Shown here: positions 40,371-48,874 of the stretch, piece after piece
Layout of the letters: every line of letters begins with the position of its first letter
Numbering within the stretch: position 1 is the first letter of the stretch
Assembly: GCA_902778535.1 (NCBI GenBank)
Contig: CACYYG010000018.1
Location: forward strand, 1-60,868
DNA length: 60,868 nucleotides
Reading direction: 5' to 3'
Origin: an uncultured Prevotellaceae bacterium
GTDB lineage: Bacteria; Bacteroidota; Bacteroidia; Bacteroidales; Bacteroidaceae
Translations under genes and position numbers: made by a program
Notes under the pieces: generated by a model
The model's input: the letters and a program-made list of their open reading frames with translations, nothing else
Databases searched by the model: none
Told to the model about the DNA's origin: nothing

Positions 40371-41096
40371 CTATTGCTCGCCTGAGGTTCCGCTGCCCTC
40401 CTCGGTGTAGGTGCGCAGCAGGTTGATGTCTTTGCGAATGTTATACTCATGGCCTTCGGCGCCTTTGGCAGAGACGACCACATAGTAGACACCTTCCTTT
40501 ACGGGATGGCCGTTATAAGTGCCGTCCCAGTAGCCGGCAGGGTCGTACCATTCGTAAAGCTTCTGTCCGCGGCGGTTGATAATGATGGCATGGAACTTCA
40601 CGATGCTCCTCCAGTGGTCGGGACTTTCAGGGTCATTCACGCCATAAGCCCCGTATTTGTCGTTGGTGCCGTCGTTGTTGGGCGAGAAGGCATTGGGGAA
40701 CTTCAGGCGGCTTTCGAGAATGCTGACGGTGACAGTTGCGGAATCCAGTTCATCGCCGTCCTGCTCCAGGCGTGTCTTCAGCATCACGTTGAAAGTGCCC
40801 GCCTCGGTGAATGTGTACTCGGTGTCTTCCTCATAGCGCACGAAGAGTTCCTGCGGTACGCCTTCCTTGGGTACACGAAGGAAGTGCCATTCGTAGGAAG
40901 GCGAGTAGCCTTCCATTTCCGAAGGGTTGGCACGGAACACAACCTTTAATGGAGCCTGACCCTCGCTGATGTTGTCTGTTTCCTGATTCATGCCCTTGTC
41001 ATCAGTGTAGTAGGCCTTCGGGTCCACTTTCTGTGAGAAGGCCGGCATTGCGCCTAAAAAGAGTGCAAAAAGCAGAAATATAAAATTCTTTTTCAT
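40371..41096 (-). CDS. Secreted protein with gliding-motility type (T9SS type B) C-terminal domain
   Basis: 241 residues from MKKNFIFLLFALFLGAMPAF (signal peptide, start 41096, just after the -7 box). A PKD-like N-terminal domain (ISEGQAPLKVVFRANPSE, YEWHFLR) is followed by the C-terminal domain of the CHU_C type: FPNAFSPNNDGTND, INRRGQKLYEW, YWDGTYNGHPVKEGVYYVVV. That domain directs secretion through type IX systems. Function of the mature protein unknown. Divergent from the LysM gene. Confidence 0.85.
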   Translation of the reverse strand: MKKNFIFLLFALFLGAMPAFSQKVDPKAYYTDDKGMNQETDNISEGQAPLKVVFRANPSEMEGYSPSYEWHFLRVPKEGVPQELFVRYEEDTEYTFTEAGTFNVMLKTRLEQDGDELDSATVTVSILESRLKFPNAFSPNNDGTNDKYGAYGVNDPESPDHWRSIVKFHAIIINRRGQKLYEWYDPAGYWDGTYNGHPVKEGVYYVVVSAKGAEGHEYNIRKDINLLRTYTEEGSGTSGEQ

Positions 41097-41115
41097 TTTC
41101 TTGCCGTTTAGAGTG

Positions 41116-41144
41116 CAAAGATACAAACATTTTTCGTACTTTTG
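41116..41144. promoter_or_regulatory. Divergent promoters 40371 and 41173 genes
   Basis: Minus strand TATCTTTG (41123 to 41116), plus strand TACTTTTG (41137-41144). Both boxes fit TAnnTTTG, 13 bp apart, so the two promoters must compete for space. Confidence 0.65.
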
Positions 41145-41172
41145 CAGACGAAAACGGAAAAAATACAAAACG

Positions 41173-42513
41173 ATGATGCGAATATTAAGATATTTTTTGG
41201 TTTTGGCGCTTCTTGTGCTTACTGCAGGCACGGCGCTGGCCCAGTCGGTGACTACGCATAAGGTGAAAAGGGGTGAGACCATCTATGGCATTGCACGCAG
41301 CTATGGTCTTACCGAGGCTGAGCTGCGCGCCGCCAATCCTGGCATGGAACGCTCTGACTACGTGCTGAAGAAAGGCTCGAAGATCATCATTCCCACCGCA
41401 GGACAGACACAAACATCTTCTGCCGATGCGCCGATGGAGAACGACGATGTGCGCCAGCGCTCCATCCGTATGGGCGTGATGCTGCCGCTGCACGACATCA
41501 ACGGCGACGGACGCCGCATGGTGGAATACTACCGTGGTCTGCTCATGGCCTGCGATAGTCTGAAGCATGAAGGCATTTCCGTCGATGTCTATGCGTGGAA
41601 CACACCCGACACTGGCGACATCACCGAGATTTTGGCAAAGCCTGAAGCCGCACAGTGCGACATCATCTTCGGACCGCTCTATTCCAAGCAGATGAACGAC
41701 TTGTCGGCCTTCACCCTGCAGCATGGCATTATGCTTGTCATTCCTTATTCCATCAATGCTCCTCAGGTTGCTGGCAACCCGCACATCTTCCAGGTCTACC
41801 AGTCGCCAGAGTCACTCAACGAGCCTACCAGTCGCCGCTTTGCTGATTGGTTCAAGGATTATCACCCCGTCATCGTTGACTGCGACGACCCCAACAGCAC
41901 CAAAGGCTCCTTTACGGCCGCCTTGCGTAAGGAACTGGAGAACCGTCGCATCGGCTATAGTCTCACCAGCCTGAAGTCTGTCAACTCGCTCTTTGCCAGC
42001 GCTTTCAGCACCCAGCGTCCCAATGTGGTGGTGCTCAATTCTGCACGCAGCAGCGACATGGAGGTGGCGTTCATTAAGCTGAAGGATTTGCTGTCGGCCA
42101 ATGAGGGACTGAAGGTGTCGCTTTTCGGCTATACTGAGTGGATGGCTCTGGCCGAGGCTCAGGCCGCTAATTTCCACAAGTACGACGTCTATATTCCTGC
42201 TCCCTTCTATCCGGGCATGGCTCCATTGCTGGCAAAGCGTATGGCATTGAAATATCGCCAGAACTTCCAGCGTGACATGAGTGCCTACATGCCCCCGCTT
42301 GCCATGACGGGCTTCGACCACGCCCTTTTCTTCCTGCGCGGTCTGCACAAATATGGCAAGACCTTCGACGGTGCTTCGGGGCGTTTCAACTATACGCCCG
42401 TCCAGACCCCGCTGAAGTTTGAGCAGCAGGGCAGCGGCGCCGGTTTTCTGAACCGCGCCTACATGTTCGTGCACTATAAGCCCAACGGACAGATTGACAC
42501 CATCAGCTATTGA
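41173..42513 (+). CDS. LysM domain plus periplasmic-binding-fold protein
   Basis: 446 residues with signal peptide (MMRILRYFLVLALLVLTAG). A LysM peptidoglycan-binding domain (THKVKRGETIYGIARSYGLT) is followed by a type I periplasmic-binding fold (IRMGVMLPLHDINGDGRRM to the C-terminus). The combination recalls LpoA-like or lipoprotein amino acid-binding proteins of Bacteroidales. Peptidoglycan-associated role inferred. The next gene encodes an outer-membrane barrel 48 bp downstream. Confidence 0.8.
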   Translation: MMRILRYFLVLALLVLTAGTALAQSVTTHKVKRGETIYGIARSYGLTEAELRAANPGMERSDYVLKKGSKIIIPTAGQTQTSSADAPMENDDVRQRSIRMGVMLPLHDINGDGRRMVEYYRGLLMACDSLKHEGISVDVYAWNTPDTGDITEILAKPEAAQCDIIFGPLYSKQMNDLSAFTLQHGIMLVIPYSINAPQVAGNPHIFQVYQSPESLNEPTSRRFADWFKDYHPVIVDCDDPNSTKGSFTAALRKELENRRIGYSLTSLKSVNSLFASAFSTQRPNVVVLNSARSSDMEVAFIKLKDLLSANEGLKVSLFGYTEWMALAEAQAANFHKYDVYIPAPFYPGMAPLLAKRMALKYRQNFQRDMSAYMPPLAMTGFDHALFFLRGLHKYGKTFDGASGRFNYTPVQTPLKFEQQGSGAGFLNRAYMFVHYKPNGQIDTISY

Positions 42514-42561
42514 AAATAGTAAATAGTAATAAAGGAATAAAAGAATAAAACTTTTTTCTTC

Positions 42562-43383
42562 GTGTCCTCTGTTTTCTCAGCATTGAAAAGAAACAAGCCG
42601 GCGTTGGATTTTCACCGCCTATGCTTTTTATTCTTTTGTTTTTTCATTTTTTCATTTTCCCCTGCAGTAGCGCAAGTGGGTGAGCACCGCAACGACTTGT
42701 CCGTCGGTTTCAACGGCGGCGTGGCGTTGAGCAATGTGAGCTTCCTGCCCAAGGTGCCGCAGGACATGCACACGGGCCTTACCGGCGGCCTTTCCTTCCG
42801 TTATGTTTCCGAGAAATACTTCAGCAGCATCTGCGCCGTTACGGCCGAGGTGAACTACGCCCAGATTGGCTGGAAAGAGAGTATCCTCACACCCGACGAC
42901 GAACCCGTCATCAACAGAACGACGGGACTGCCGGAGGAGTATCAGCGCGACATGACCTATGTGCAGGTGCCTGTCTTTGCCCGCCTGGGGTGGGGACGTG
43001 AGCGTCGTGGTTTTCAGTTCTTCTTTCAGGTAGGTCCGCAGGTGGGCTTTTTTCTCAGCGAGAAGACGAAGATGAATTTTCCGTGGGAGAGCCGTACACC
43101 CGTCTATTCCGATGGCTCCGGCCGCACCTCAAGCATCGTGGCACAGGATACCATGGCCGTGGAGCACAAGCTTGACTACGGCATTGCCGGTGGCATGGGC
43201 CTTGAGTTCTCACACCCCAAAATCGGTCACTTCCTGTTGGAGGGCCGCTACTATTATGGCTTGGGCAACATCTACGGCAATACGAAGCGCGACTACTTCG
43301 CCCTCTCCAATTTCTCCAACATCATCGTGAAGCTTACCTACCTCTTCGACCTCAAGCGCACGAAGAACCCGAAGATCAGGTAA
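42562..43383 (+). CDS. Outer-membrane beta-barrel protein, PorT-like
   Basis: 273 residues from a GTG; the TTG at 42583 would give a cleaner signal peptide. Hydrophobic segment FLFFCFFIFSF ends at AVAQ. The mature part has alternating amphipathic strands with GFNGGVALSNVSF, FFFQVGPQVGFFLSE and YYYGLGNIYGNTKRDYFAL, as in PorT-type barrels used in type IX secretion. Specific function uncertain. Confidence 0.7.
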   Translation: MSSVFSALKRNKPALDFHRLCFLFFCFFIFSFSPAVAQVGEHRNDLSVGFNGGVALSNVSFLPKVPQDMHTGLTGGLSFRYVSEKYFSSICAVTAEVNYAQIGWKESILTPDDEPVINRTTGLPEEYQRDMTYVQVPVFARLGWGRERRGFQFFFQVGPQVGFFLSEKTKMNFPWESRTPVYSDGSGRTSSIVAQDTMAVEHKLDYGIAGGMGLEFSHPKIGHFLLEGRYYYGLGNIYGNTKRDYFALSNFSNIIVKLTYLFDLKRTKNPKIR

Positions 43384-43419
43384 AACAATCGTTTAACCGT
43401 TTCGTCATTTGCGGCCTTT

Positions 43420-43995
43420 TCAGAATTTCTTGCCGAAGATGATGTTGAGGAAAGTCTTCATGATAATCTTGATGTCGAACCACCACGAACGGTGCTCCAA
43501 GTAGTACAGGTCCAGCTCCAAGCGTCGCAGCATCTTCTCCATCGTGTCCGTGTAGCCGTTGTAGAGCGTGGCATAGCTGGTCACGCCAGGACGTATCTGG
43601 TACAGTTCGACGTAGCGCTTGTCGTGCTCCATGATTTGGTCGATGAAGTATTTCCGTTCCGGCCTCGGTCCGATGAAGGACATGTCGCCCTTGAGCACGT
43701 TCCATAGCTGTGGCAGCTCGTCGAGGTGATGGTTGCGCAGAAAGCGCCCGAACTTAGTCAGACGGTCGTCGTTCTCTTCAGCCAGCCGTGGAACACCGTC
43801 CTGCTCGCCTTGCACCACCATTGTGCGGAATTTGTAAATGTTGAAGGGACGGCCTCCTTTCCCTATGCGTTCCTGAACAAAGAAAGCAGGCCCTTTGTAG
43901 GTGAGCTTCTGGCCTAAGTAGATAATGAGGAACACTGGCGAGAAGAGCACCAAGCCCAACAGGGAGAGCACGAAATCGAACAGACGCTTGACCAT
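43420..43995 (-). CDS. Polyprenyl-phosphate sugar-1-phosphate transferase (PglC/WbaP core)
   Basis: 191 residues: one N-terminal membrane hairpin (FDFVLSLLGLVLFSPVF), then motifs KRLFD, YKFRTM, DELPQLWNVLKGDMS and GPRPE of the monotopic phosphoglycosyl transferases. It starts assembly of a surface glycan on undecaprenyl phosphate. Immediately downstream of a WecA-type enzyme, so the locus may have two initiating transferases or two glycans. The small size is typical of the catalytic core alone. Confidence 0.9.
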   Translation of the reverse strand: MVKRLFDFVLSLLGLVLFSPVFLIIYLGQKLTYKGPAFFVQERIGKGGRPFNIYKFRTMVVQGEQDGVPRLAEENDDRLTKFGRFLRNHHLDELPQLWNVLKGDMSFIGPRPERKYFIDQIMEHDKRYVELYQIRPGVTSYATLYNGYTDTMEKMLRRLELDLYYLEHRSWWFDIKIIMKTFLNIIFGKKF

Positions 43996-44008
43996 ACTTT
44001 AATTGATG

Positions 44009-45130
44009 TTATCTGTTGTCTTCAACTTCTGCAAATACAGGAAGCATTTGCTGCTTGATGCGGTGGTTGACTATCATATTGAATAGAATCCAGAGAACGA
44101 TGTTGATAATGACGATAACACTGAAATAGGCAGTATTGATTAGGAGTATGTTGACAATGACCAGCGAAACGGCCAGTCCGAGAATGCAGAGCAGCGTTTG
44201 GTGCTGGCTCAGCCCGGCACGCATCAGCTTATGGTGAATGTGGTTTTTGTCGGCCTTGAAGATGGGTTTTCTGTGGTATAGGCGTACAAGCGACACGCGC
44301 ACCACATCGAAGGTGGGCACAATGAGCAGCGTGTAGGCCAGTATCATGGAGTCGAGACGGAATTGACGCACGTTGGGATTGTCCATGGTGAACTTCACAA
44401 ACAGGAACCCCAGAATGAATCCCAGAGTCAGCGAGCCTGAGTCGCCCATGAAAATCTTGCGGCCTTTCTTCGCATCGCCCCAAAGGTTGAAGTATAGGAA
44501 CGACACAAGCACCCCCATCAGGCCGGCAATGAGCATGCAGTAAGTGTGGAGCCCTTCGCGGAAGAAGCAAATCAAGAATCCTGTCAGGGCAAGCAGCGAG
44601 AGACCTGCCGACAGGCCGTCAATGCCGTCGATGAGGTTGATGGCGTTGCAGGCAAAGATAATGATGAACACCGTCAGAGGAGCTCCTACGGAGAATGGTA
44701 TTTCGTACAAGCCAAGGAATCCGTAGAGATTGTTGATGTACAGGCCCGACATGGGTAGCAGGATGGCCGCTATCGTCTGAACCGAGAATTTTGTCTTGGC
44801 TCCCAGTCCCACTAAGTCGTCGACGATGCCTACTCCGTAGATGAGCAGCAGGCAGAAGAAAAAGGTGATAGACCAAGAGCTGAGTGTCACCTGGTGGCCT
44901 GCATAGTTCTGATTGTAGACAACGATGACAATGAGCGAGGCCAGCAGCATGCTCGGCAGGAAGCTGATGCCGCCGAGCCTGGGAATGGCGTTATGGTGAA
45001 TCTTGCGGCCATCGGGCTTGTCATACAGTCCTTTCTCCTTGCAAAACCTGATGATTTGCGGGATGAAGAAAAATCCGCAGACCATGCTCAGGAAGAAAGC
45101 TGCAATAATAAAGAGGACGTTATCTGTCAT
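44009..45130 (-). CDS. WecA/TagO-type undecaprenyl-phosphate N-acetylhexosamine-1-phosphate transferase
   Basis: 373 residues with about 11 transmembrane helices. Motifs: KPDGRKIHHNAIPRLGG, DDLVGLG, NAINLIDGIDGLSAG (catalytic Asp), FMGDSGS and HIHHKLMRAG. It transfers GlcNAc-1-P or a relative to undecaprenyl phosphate in the inner membrane. Stop-to-start gap to the PGT is 13 bp. Confidence 0.92.
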   Translation of the reverse strand: MTDNVLFIIAAFFLSMVCGFFFIPQIIRFCKEKGLYDKPDGRKIHHNAIPRLGGISFLPSMLLASLIVIVVYNQNYAGHQVTLSSWSITFFFCLLLIYGVGIVDDLVGLGAKTKFSVQTIAAILLPMSGLYINNLYGFLGLYEIPFSVGAPLTVFIIIFACNAINLIDGIDGLSAGLSLLALTGFLICFFREGLHTYCMLIAGLMGVLVSFLYFNLWGDAKKGRKIFMGDSGSLTLGFILGFLFVKFTMDNPNVRQFRLDSMILAYTLLIVPTFDVVRVSLVRLYHRKPIFKADKNHIHHKLMRAGLSQHQTLLCILGLAVSLVIVNILLINTAYFSVIVIINIVLWILFNMIVNHRIKQQMLPVFAEVEDNR

Positions 45131-45309
45131 GGTTGTTATCTCCGTTTCTATTATAACTGAAAAAAAGTGTTATTATTGCATTTTTTTAAGGTTTTTCAAA
45201 AATATTTACGTCTGTGCCGGTTTGTCAGCAAATTTCTCCCGCGTTTTCTCCGGATTGTGGCCGAAAGTGGTGAGGCGGCATTCGTCAGTGTAACTGACTG
45301 TACCCTTTT
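45131..45309. other. Spacer upstream of wecA-like gene
   Basis: No coding region. The sequence TCAGTGTAACTGACTG just before the repeat array is a degenerate copy of its half-sites. Confidence 0.4.
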
Positions 45310-45397
45310 AGTAACCCGCATGGTTACTGACAGTAACCCGCGTGGTTACAGTGAGTAACCCACGTGGTTACTGTTAGTAACCCGCGTGGTTACCGAT
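45310..45397. repeat. Four tandem 22-bp units, each a GTAACC-N5-GGTTAC palindrome
   Basis: Units at 45310-45331, 45332-45353, 45354-45375 and 45376-45397. Half-sites GTAACC and GGTTAC are invariant; the centres are CGCAT, CGCGT, CACGT and CGCGT. The 22-bp period places units on about two helix turns, so a dimeric regulator could bind all on one face. Located between divergent wecA-like and 45529 genes. Confidence 0.9.
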
Positions 45398-45442
45398 GTT
45401 TTGCAAGTTTTTGGCGTTGTAGGTGCATTTTGTCTTAAAAGA

Positions 45443-45474
45443 TTTGGCCGTTTCGTCAATTTTATGTATTTTTG
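45443..45474 (+). promoter_or_regulatory. Promoter of 45529 gene
   Basis: TTTG (45443-45446), 20-bp spacer, TATTTTTG (45467-45474): consensus. The palindrome array ends 46 bp upstream. Confidence 0.75.
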
Positions 45475-45528
45475 CAGCGCACCAGTAGGAGGCGGCGTAA
45501 TAACTATTAGTTATGTAGAAGAAGCATT

Positions 45529-46008
45529 ATGAAAGACAACGACAATAACACAATGCTGCTGAAGGCAGAATTTGCAGGCGATGCCGAGGTGCTCCAAGCC
45601 AAGGCTGAGCATTATTTAGTATGTTTTCACGACGGGTGTGAGCGCCATGCTCAATGCCTGCGTTGGGTGGTGGGCTTGTATAACAATGACAATGAAGTGG
45701 CGAAGTTCGCCATCAACCCGCGTTGTCGTGACGTGCAGAACGGCCATTGCCCGTTGTTCCGCTCGTGTGAGAAGACCGTGATGAAGCATGGCCTGACTCA
45801 TTTCTACGAAGGGATGACCGGAAAGCAGGAGCGCCAGATCCGTCAGTTGCTCATTGCCCGCTTCAACCGCAAGACATATTACCAGATACGCAACGGCAAG
45901 CGCCTGATAGCTCCCGGCGAGCAGCATGACATCGAGGCATTATGCCGCAAGTGCGGCTGGACAGGTCCTTTCGTCTACGACGGCGAAACGGAAGACTATG
46001 TGTGGTAA
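45529..46008 (+). CDS. Cysteine-rich cytoplasmic protein, family not certain
   Basis: 159 residues, no signal peptide. Eight cysteines in two groups: C32, C37, C43, C66, C74, C80 (VCFHDGCERHAQC, PRC, HCPLFRSC) and a late CRKCGW. This spacing suggests a zinc or Fe-S site. Resembles small uncharacterised Prevotella proteins (possibly DUF6078), which I cannot confirm. It lies opposite to the polysaccharide operon and upstream of a glycosyltransferase gene, behind a palindrome array and a strong promoter. It may be regulatory. Confidence 0.7.
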   Translation: MKDNDNNTMLLKAEFAGDAEVLQAKAEHYLVCFHDGCERHAQCLRWVVGLYNNDNEVAKFAINPRCRDVQNGHCPLFRSCEKTVMKHGLTHFYEGMTGKQERQIRQLLIARFNRKTYYQIRNGKRLIAPGEQHDIEALCRKCGWTGPFVYDGETEDYVW

Positions 46009-46026
46009 TTACAATATTTAGTAGTT

Positions 46027-46785
46027 TTGAAAGTCTCTATCATAACTGTAACATATAACAGCTGCCAAACCTTAGGCGATGCAATAGAATCTGTTCTCAG
46101 GCAGACCTATCGTGATATTGAATATATCATTGTAGACGGTGCTTCTACTGATGATACTCAGAATGTGATTCGTCGGTATGAAGATGCCTTTGAGGGCAGA
46201 ATGAAATGGGTGTCGGAGAAAGACCGTGGCATTTACGACGCCATGAACAAAGGAATTAAAATGGCTACTGGCGATGTGGTGGGCATTCTGAATTCGGATG
46301 ACTATTTCACCAGCGACGATGTCATTGAGCGTATGGTGCCTGCTTTTGACGATTCGTCGATTGATGCGTCCTATGGCGACATACATTTCATTCGCGACGG
46401 TAATCCGGAGAAATGTATCCGCTATTACAGTTCCAAGCGTTTCCGTCCTTCGTGGCTGCGCTTCGGCTTTATGCCTGCTCATCCCTCGTTCTATTGTCGT
46501 CGTGGGATTTTTGATAAGGCAGGCTTTTACAAGACCGACTATGCCATTGGCTCCGACTATGAGATGATGGTGCGGCTGTTTTTGGTACATCACATCAAGG
46601 CCAAGTATCTGCCAATGGATTTTGTCACCATGCGCACAGGCGGCGCCAGCACGCGTAACGTCAGAAGCCGTTTGCAGCTCATCAAAGACGATGTTCGCGG
46701 GTGTCGTGAGAACGGCATCTACACCAACTCGCTGTTTGTTTGCACCAAGTTCCTTTATAAAATTTTTGAGTTCAAGTTTTGTTAG
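46027..46785 (+). CDS. Family 2 glycosyltransferase
   Basis: 252 residues from a TTG at 46027, chosen because the next residues KVSIITVTYNSCQTL are the canonical GT2 start. Nucleotide-binding motifs DIEYIIVDGASTDDT, EKDRGIYDAMNKGI and ILNSDDYF (D-x-D); acceptor side GSDYEMMVRL. GT-A fold enzyme that adds a sugar to the lipid-linked glycan in the cytoplasm. On the strand opposite to most of the locus; its 3' end overlaps the SDR gene by 4 bp. A TAGTTTTG sequence overlaps the start codon. Confidence 0.88.
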   Translation: MKVSIITVTYNSCQTLGDAIESVLRQTYRDIEYIIVDGASTDDTQNVIRRYEDAFEGRMKWVSEKDRGIYDAMNKGIKMATGDVVGILNSDDYFTSDDVIERMVPAFDDSSIDASYGDIHFIRDGNPEKCIRYYSSKRFRPSWLRFGFMPAHPSFYCRRGIFDKAGFYKTDYAIGSDYEMMVRLFLVHHIKAKYLPMDFVTMRTGGASTRNVRSRLQLIKDDVRGCRENGIYTNSLFVCTKFLYKIFEFKFC

Positions 46786-47735
46786 TGCTCTTTCATCCAA
46801 GCTAACGTGCGTTCAATTCCCGTTAGCCGGTCAACGGGTGGCGTAGGGGCAATTTCGTTTGTATTGTTCAAAGGAATGATATTGTCCGTGGTCATGTTCT
46901 TCAGCCGGAAAGACGTCATAGGGAACTGGATGCCCATCTTTTTAAGCACATCGCCAAAGAAGGCAGCTATTCGAATCAGCCCGAACGGCACTCGTCGGAC
47001 TCTTTTTCCCAAAGCTGCTGCTATTTGGTTTGCCCATTCTTCGATGAAGATGGCTGGACTGTCGCCAAGATAGAAAACCTTGTTTGTTTCGTCGGTCGTT
47101 GGGGTCATCAATAGCTGGTCAATCTGATAGATGGCGTTTTCAATATAACCGTAAGTCTTTGTGCAGGACTTATGGCCTATATGGAAATAGCGCCCACTCT
47201 TCACCATGTCGAAGAAATTGCGATAGGGGACACCAAACCAGGGTCCCCACATGGAAGTAGGACGCAGGATAGCCCAGTCGCAGGCAGGCTTGTTCTTCCA
47301 AGTCAGCTGCTCAGTAATGACTTTGCTCTCGCCATAGAATGTCGTGGGCGAATAGTCATGCTGGTTTTTGGGAATGTAGCCTGTGTGGCAGACCAGCATG
47401 GATGATGTGATGAGGATTTTCCGTAGCGTTTTCAGTTGCGATGCCGCTTTCAGAATATTTTCAACTCCTTTCGTATTGGCGTTGTATGCTTCAACATTCT
47501 CGCCGTTGAGGTCGGTGCGTGCTGCCAGATGTATGATATAGTCTGGCTCAAACCTTTGCACGATTTCGCTTAATGCCGCATAGTCGGTAATGTCACACTC
47601 GTCCCATAGGGCCAAGGCTTTTTCTTGTCTGGGCTTTACAATATCTATGTTCTTAACGTTCCATCCTTTGCCGGCATAGTGCTCCACGACATTAGTTCCT
47701 ATGAAGCCGGAACCGCCTGTCACTAAGATTTTCAT
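46782..47735 (-). CDS. NAD-dependent epimerase/dehydratase (extended SDR)
   Basis: 317 residues. Rossmann motif TGGSGFIG, catalytic YxxxK in FYGESKVITEQ, and a Ser in ITSSM. Nucleotide-sugar modifying enzyme of the WcaG/GalE-like group; the exact reaction is not visible. It overlaps the upstream GT4 gene by 4 bp. Confidence 0.88.
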   Translation of the reverse strand: MKILVTGGSGFIGTNVVEHYAGKGWNVKNIDIVKPRQEKALALWDECDITDYAALSEIVQRFEPDYIIHLAARTDLNGENVEAYNANTKGVENILKAASQLKTLRKILITSSMLVCHTGYIPKNQHDYSPTTFYGESKVITEQLTWKNKPACDWAILRPTSMWGPWFGVPYRNFFDMVKSGRYFHIGHKSCTKTYGYIENAIYQIDQLLMTPTTDETNKVFYLGDSPAIFIEEWANQIAAALGKRVRRVPFGLIRIAAFFGDVLKKMGIQFPMTSFRLKNMTTDNIIPLNNTNEIAPTPPVDRLTGIERTLAWMKEH

Positions 47736-48874
47736 TGTAAACCTTCTTTATTGTGGTTGTTGCTTAAATTGATGCCCATCTTCTTAGCATATACCATATT
47801 CAGATAGTCTTCTGTTGCATGTTCATATTTAGCCCATAAGGCTGAAGAGTTGGCTGACTTTTCTTTAACCTGTTCAATAGTTACATATCGCATTAGGTTG
47901 ATAAGCGCTTCAGAAGACTCCTCTATGCTGTAGCCCATATTGTTAGACATGACTTTCTCTGCCACGATGATACCGTCGGTAGTGATAATGGGCTTTCCTA
48001 CAAACATGGCTTCATAATATTTGTTGGGCGCTGCGTAGAGGTGATTAGGATTTCGTTTAGAGTACATAGCATAGATAATGTCTGAGTTGTACATGATGTT
48101 TAATCCTTCAGTATAGGTAACTTTACCATAGAATCTAATATATGGGCTTTCTTTCTGTTGCTCTAACCTCTCTGTTATCTCTTTGTCACCATAGCCTGCA
48201 ATATTCAGGTTGTAGATGCCTTTAGCGGCACCGTTGATGAGTTCCATGATACAACGGTCTTGAGTGAAACTGCCAACGTATGACAGTGTGAGTAAATTAT
48301 TAGAGAAATGATACCTCTTGTCATCGTGTAGGAAATCGGAAGTGTCAAATGATGGTATATTCTGCAGGACACTGTATCGTCCTTCAATATTATATGGAAT
48401 CTGTTTTACACGTTCAGGTTCGCAGATAATAATGTGGTCAGATCTCTTCGTACTGAACTTTTCCATCAATTTAAAAGCCAGCGAGATAATTTTCCCCTGA
48501 TTGTAAAGAGTGTCTGATATCCAGTCAAACACGTCGAATAGTAGGTAGTTCTTCCGGCGGCTGAACATCTTGTATAATGCGGCAGGGAATGCTGCGTCTA
48601 AGTCGCAGGCATGTATCTGCAGGTCTTCCTTGAACGAGAAGAGTGTGTTCTTAATAAACCGCATCCATTTCAGACGATCCTTTACTGCAGCAAAGCCTCC
48701 CTGATTATACTTGCTTTTAGTAGGACAATAGATGGCATTTGATAGACGCTCGGAGTTTCCAAGACGATCCCAAGCGATAATCTTATAATCTATTCCATTC
48801 TTTTCATAGAAGTCGATATACTTCTTTGTACGTGAGTCTGATATGATGTCATTACAGCGTATAAGTACAATCAT
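47732..48874 (-). CDS. Family 4-like glycosyltransferase
   Basis: 380 residues, GT-B fold. The N-terminal Rossmann half is MIVLIRCNDIISDSR; in the C-terminal half are LSYVGSFTQDRCIMELI and the donor-binding loop PNKYYEAMFVGKPIIT with the E-x7-type glutamate. Adds one sugar of the repeat unit. AT-rich. 4-bp overlaps with both neighbours mean tightly coupled translation. Confidence 0.85.
   Translation of the reverse strand: MIVLIRCNDIISDSRTKKYIDFYEKNGIDYKIIAWDRLGNSERLSNAIYCPTKSKYNQGGFAAVKDRLKWMRFIKNTLFSFKEDLQIHACDLDAAFPAALYKMFSRRKNYLLFDVFDWISDTLYNQGKIISLAFKLMEKFSTKRSDHIIICEPERVKQIPYNIEGRYSVLQNIPSFDTSDFLHDDKRYHFSNNLLTLSYVGSFTQDRCIMELINGAAKGIYNLNIAGYGDKEITERLEQQKESPYIRFYGKVTYTEGLNIMYNSDIIYAMYSKRNPNHLYAAPNKYYEAMFVGKPIITTDGIIVAEKVMSNNMGYSIEESSEALINLMRYVTIEQVKEKSANSSALWAKYEHATEDYLNMVYAKKMGINLSNNHNKEGLQ

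Noticed and set aside
43376-43705. Short minus-strand ORF overlapping the sugar transferase gene
   Set aside because: Out-of-frame shadow of the PGT gene.
45310-45397. Possible CRISPR array
   Set aside because: Units are directly adjacent 22-bp palindromes without spacers, and no cas gene is present.
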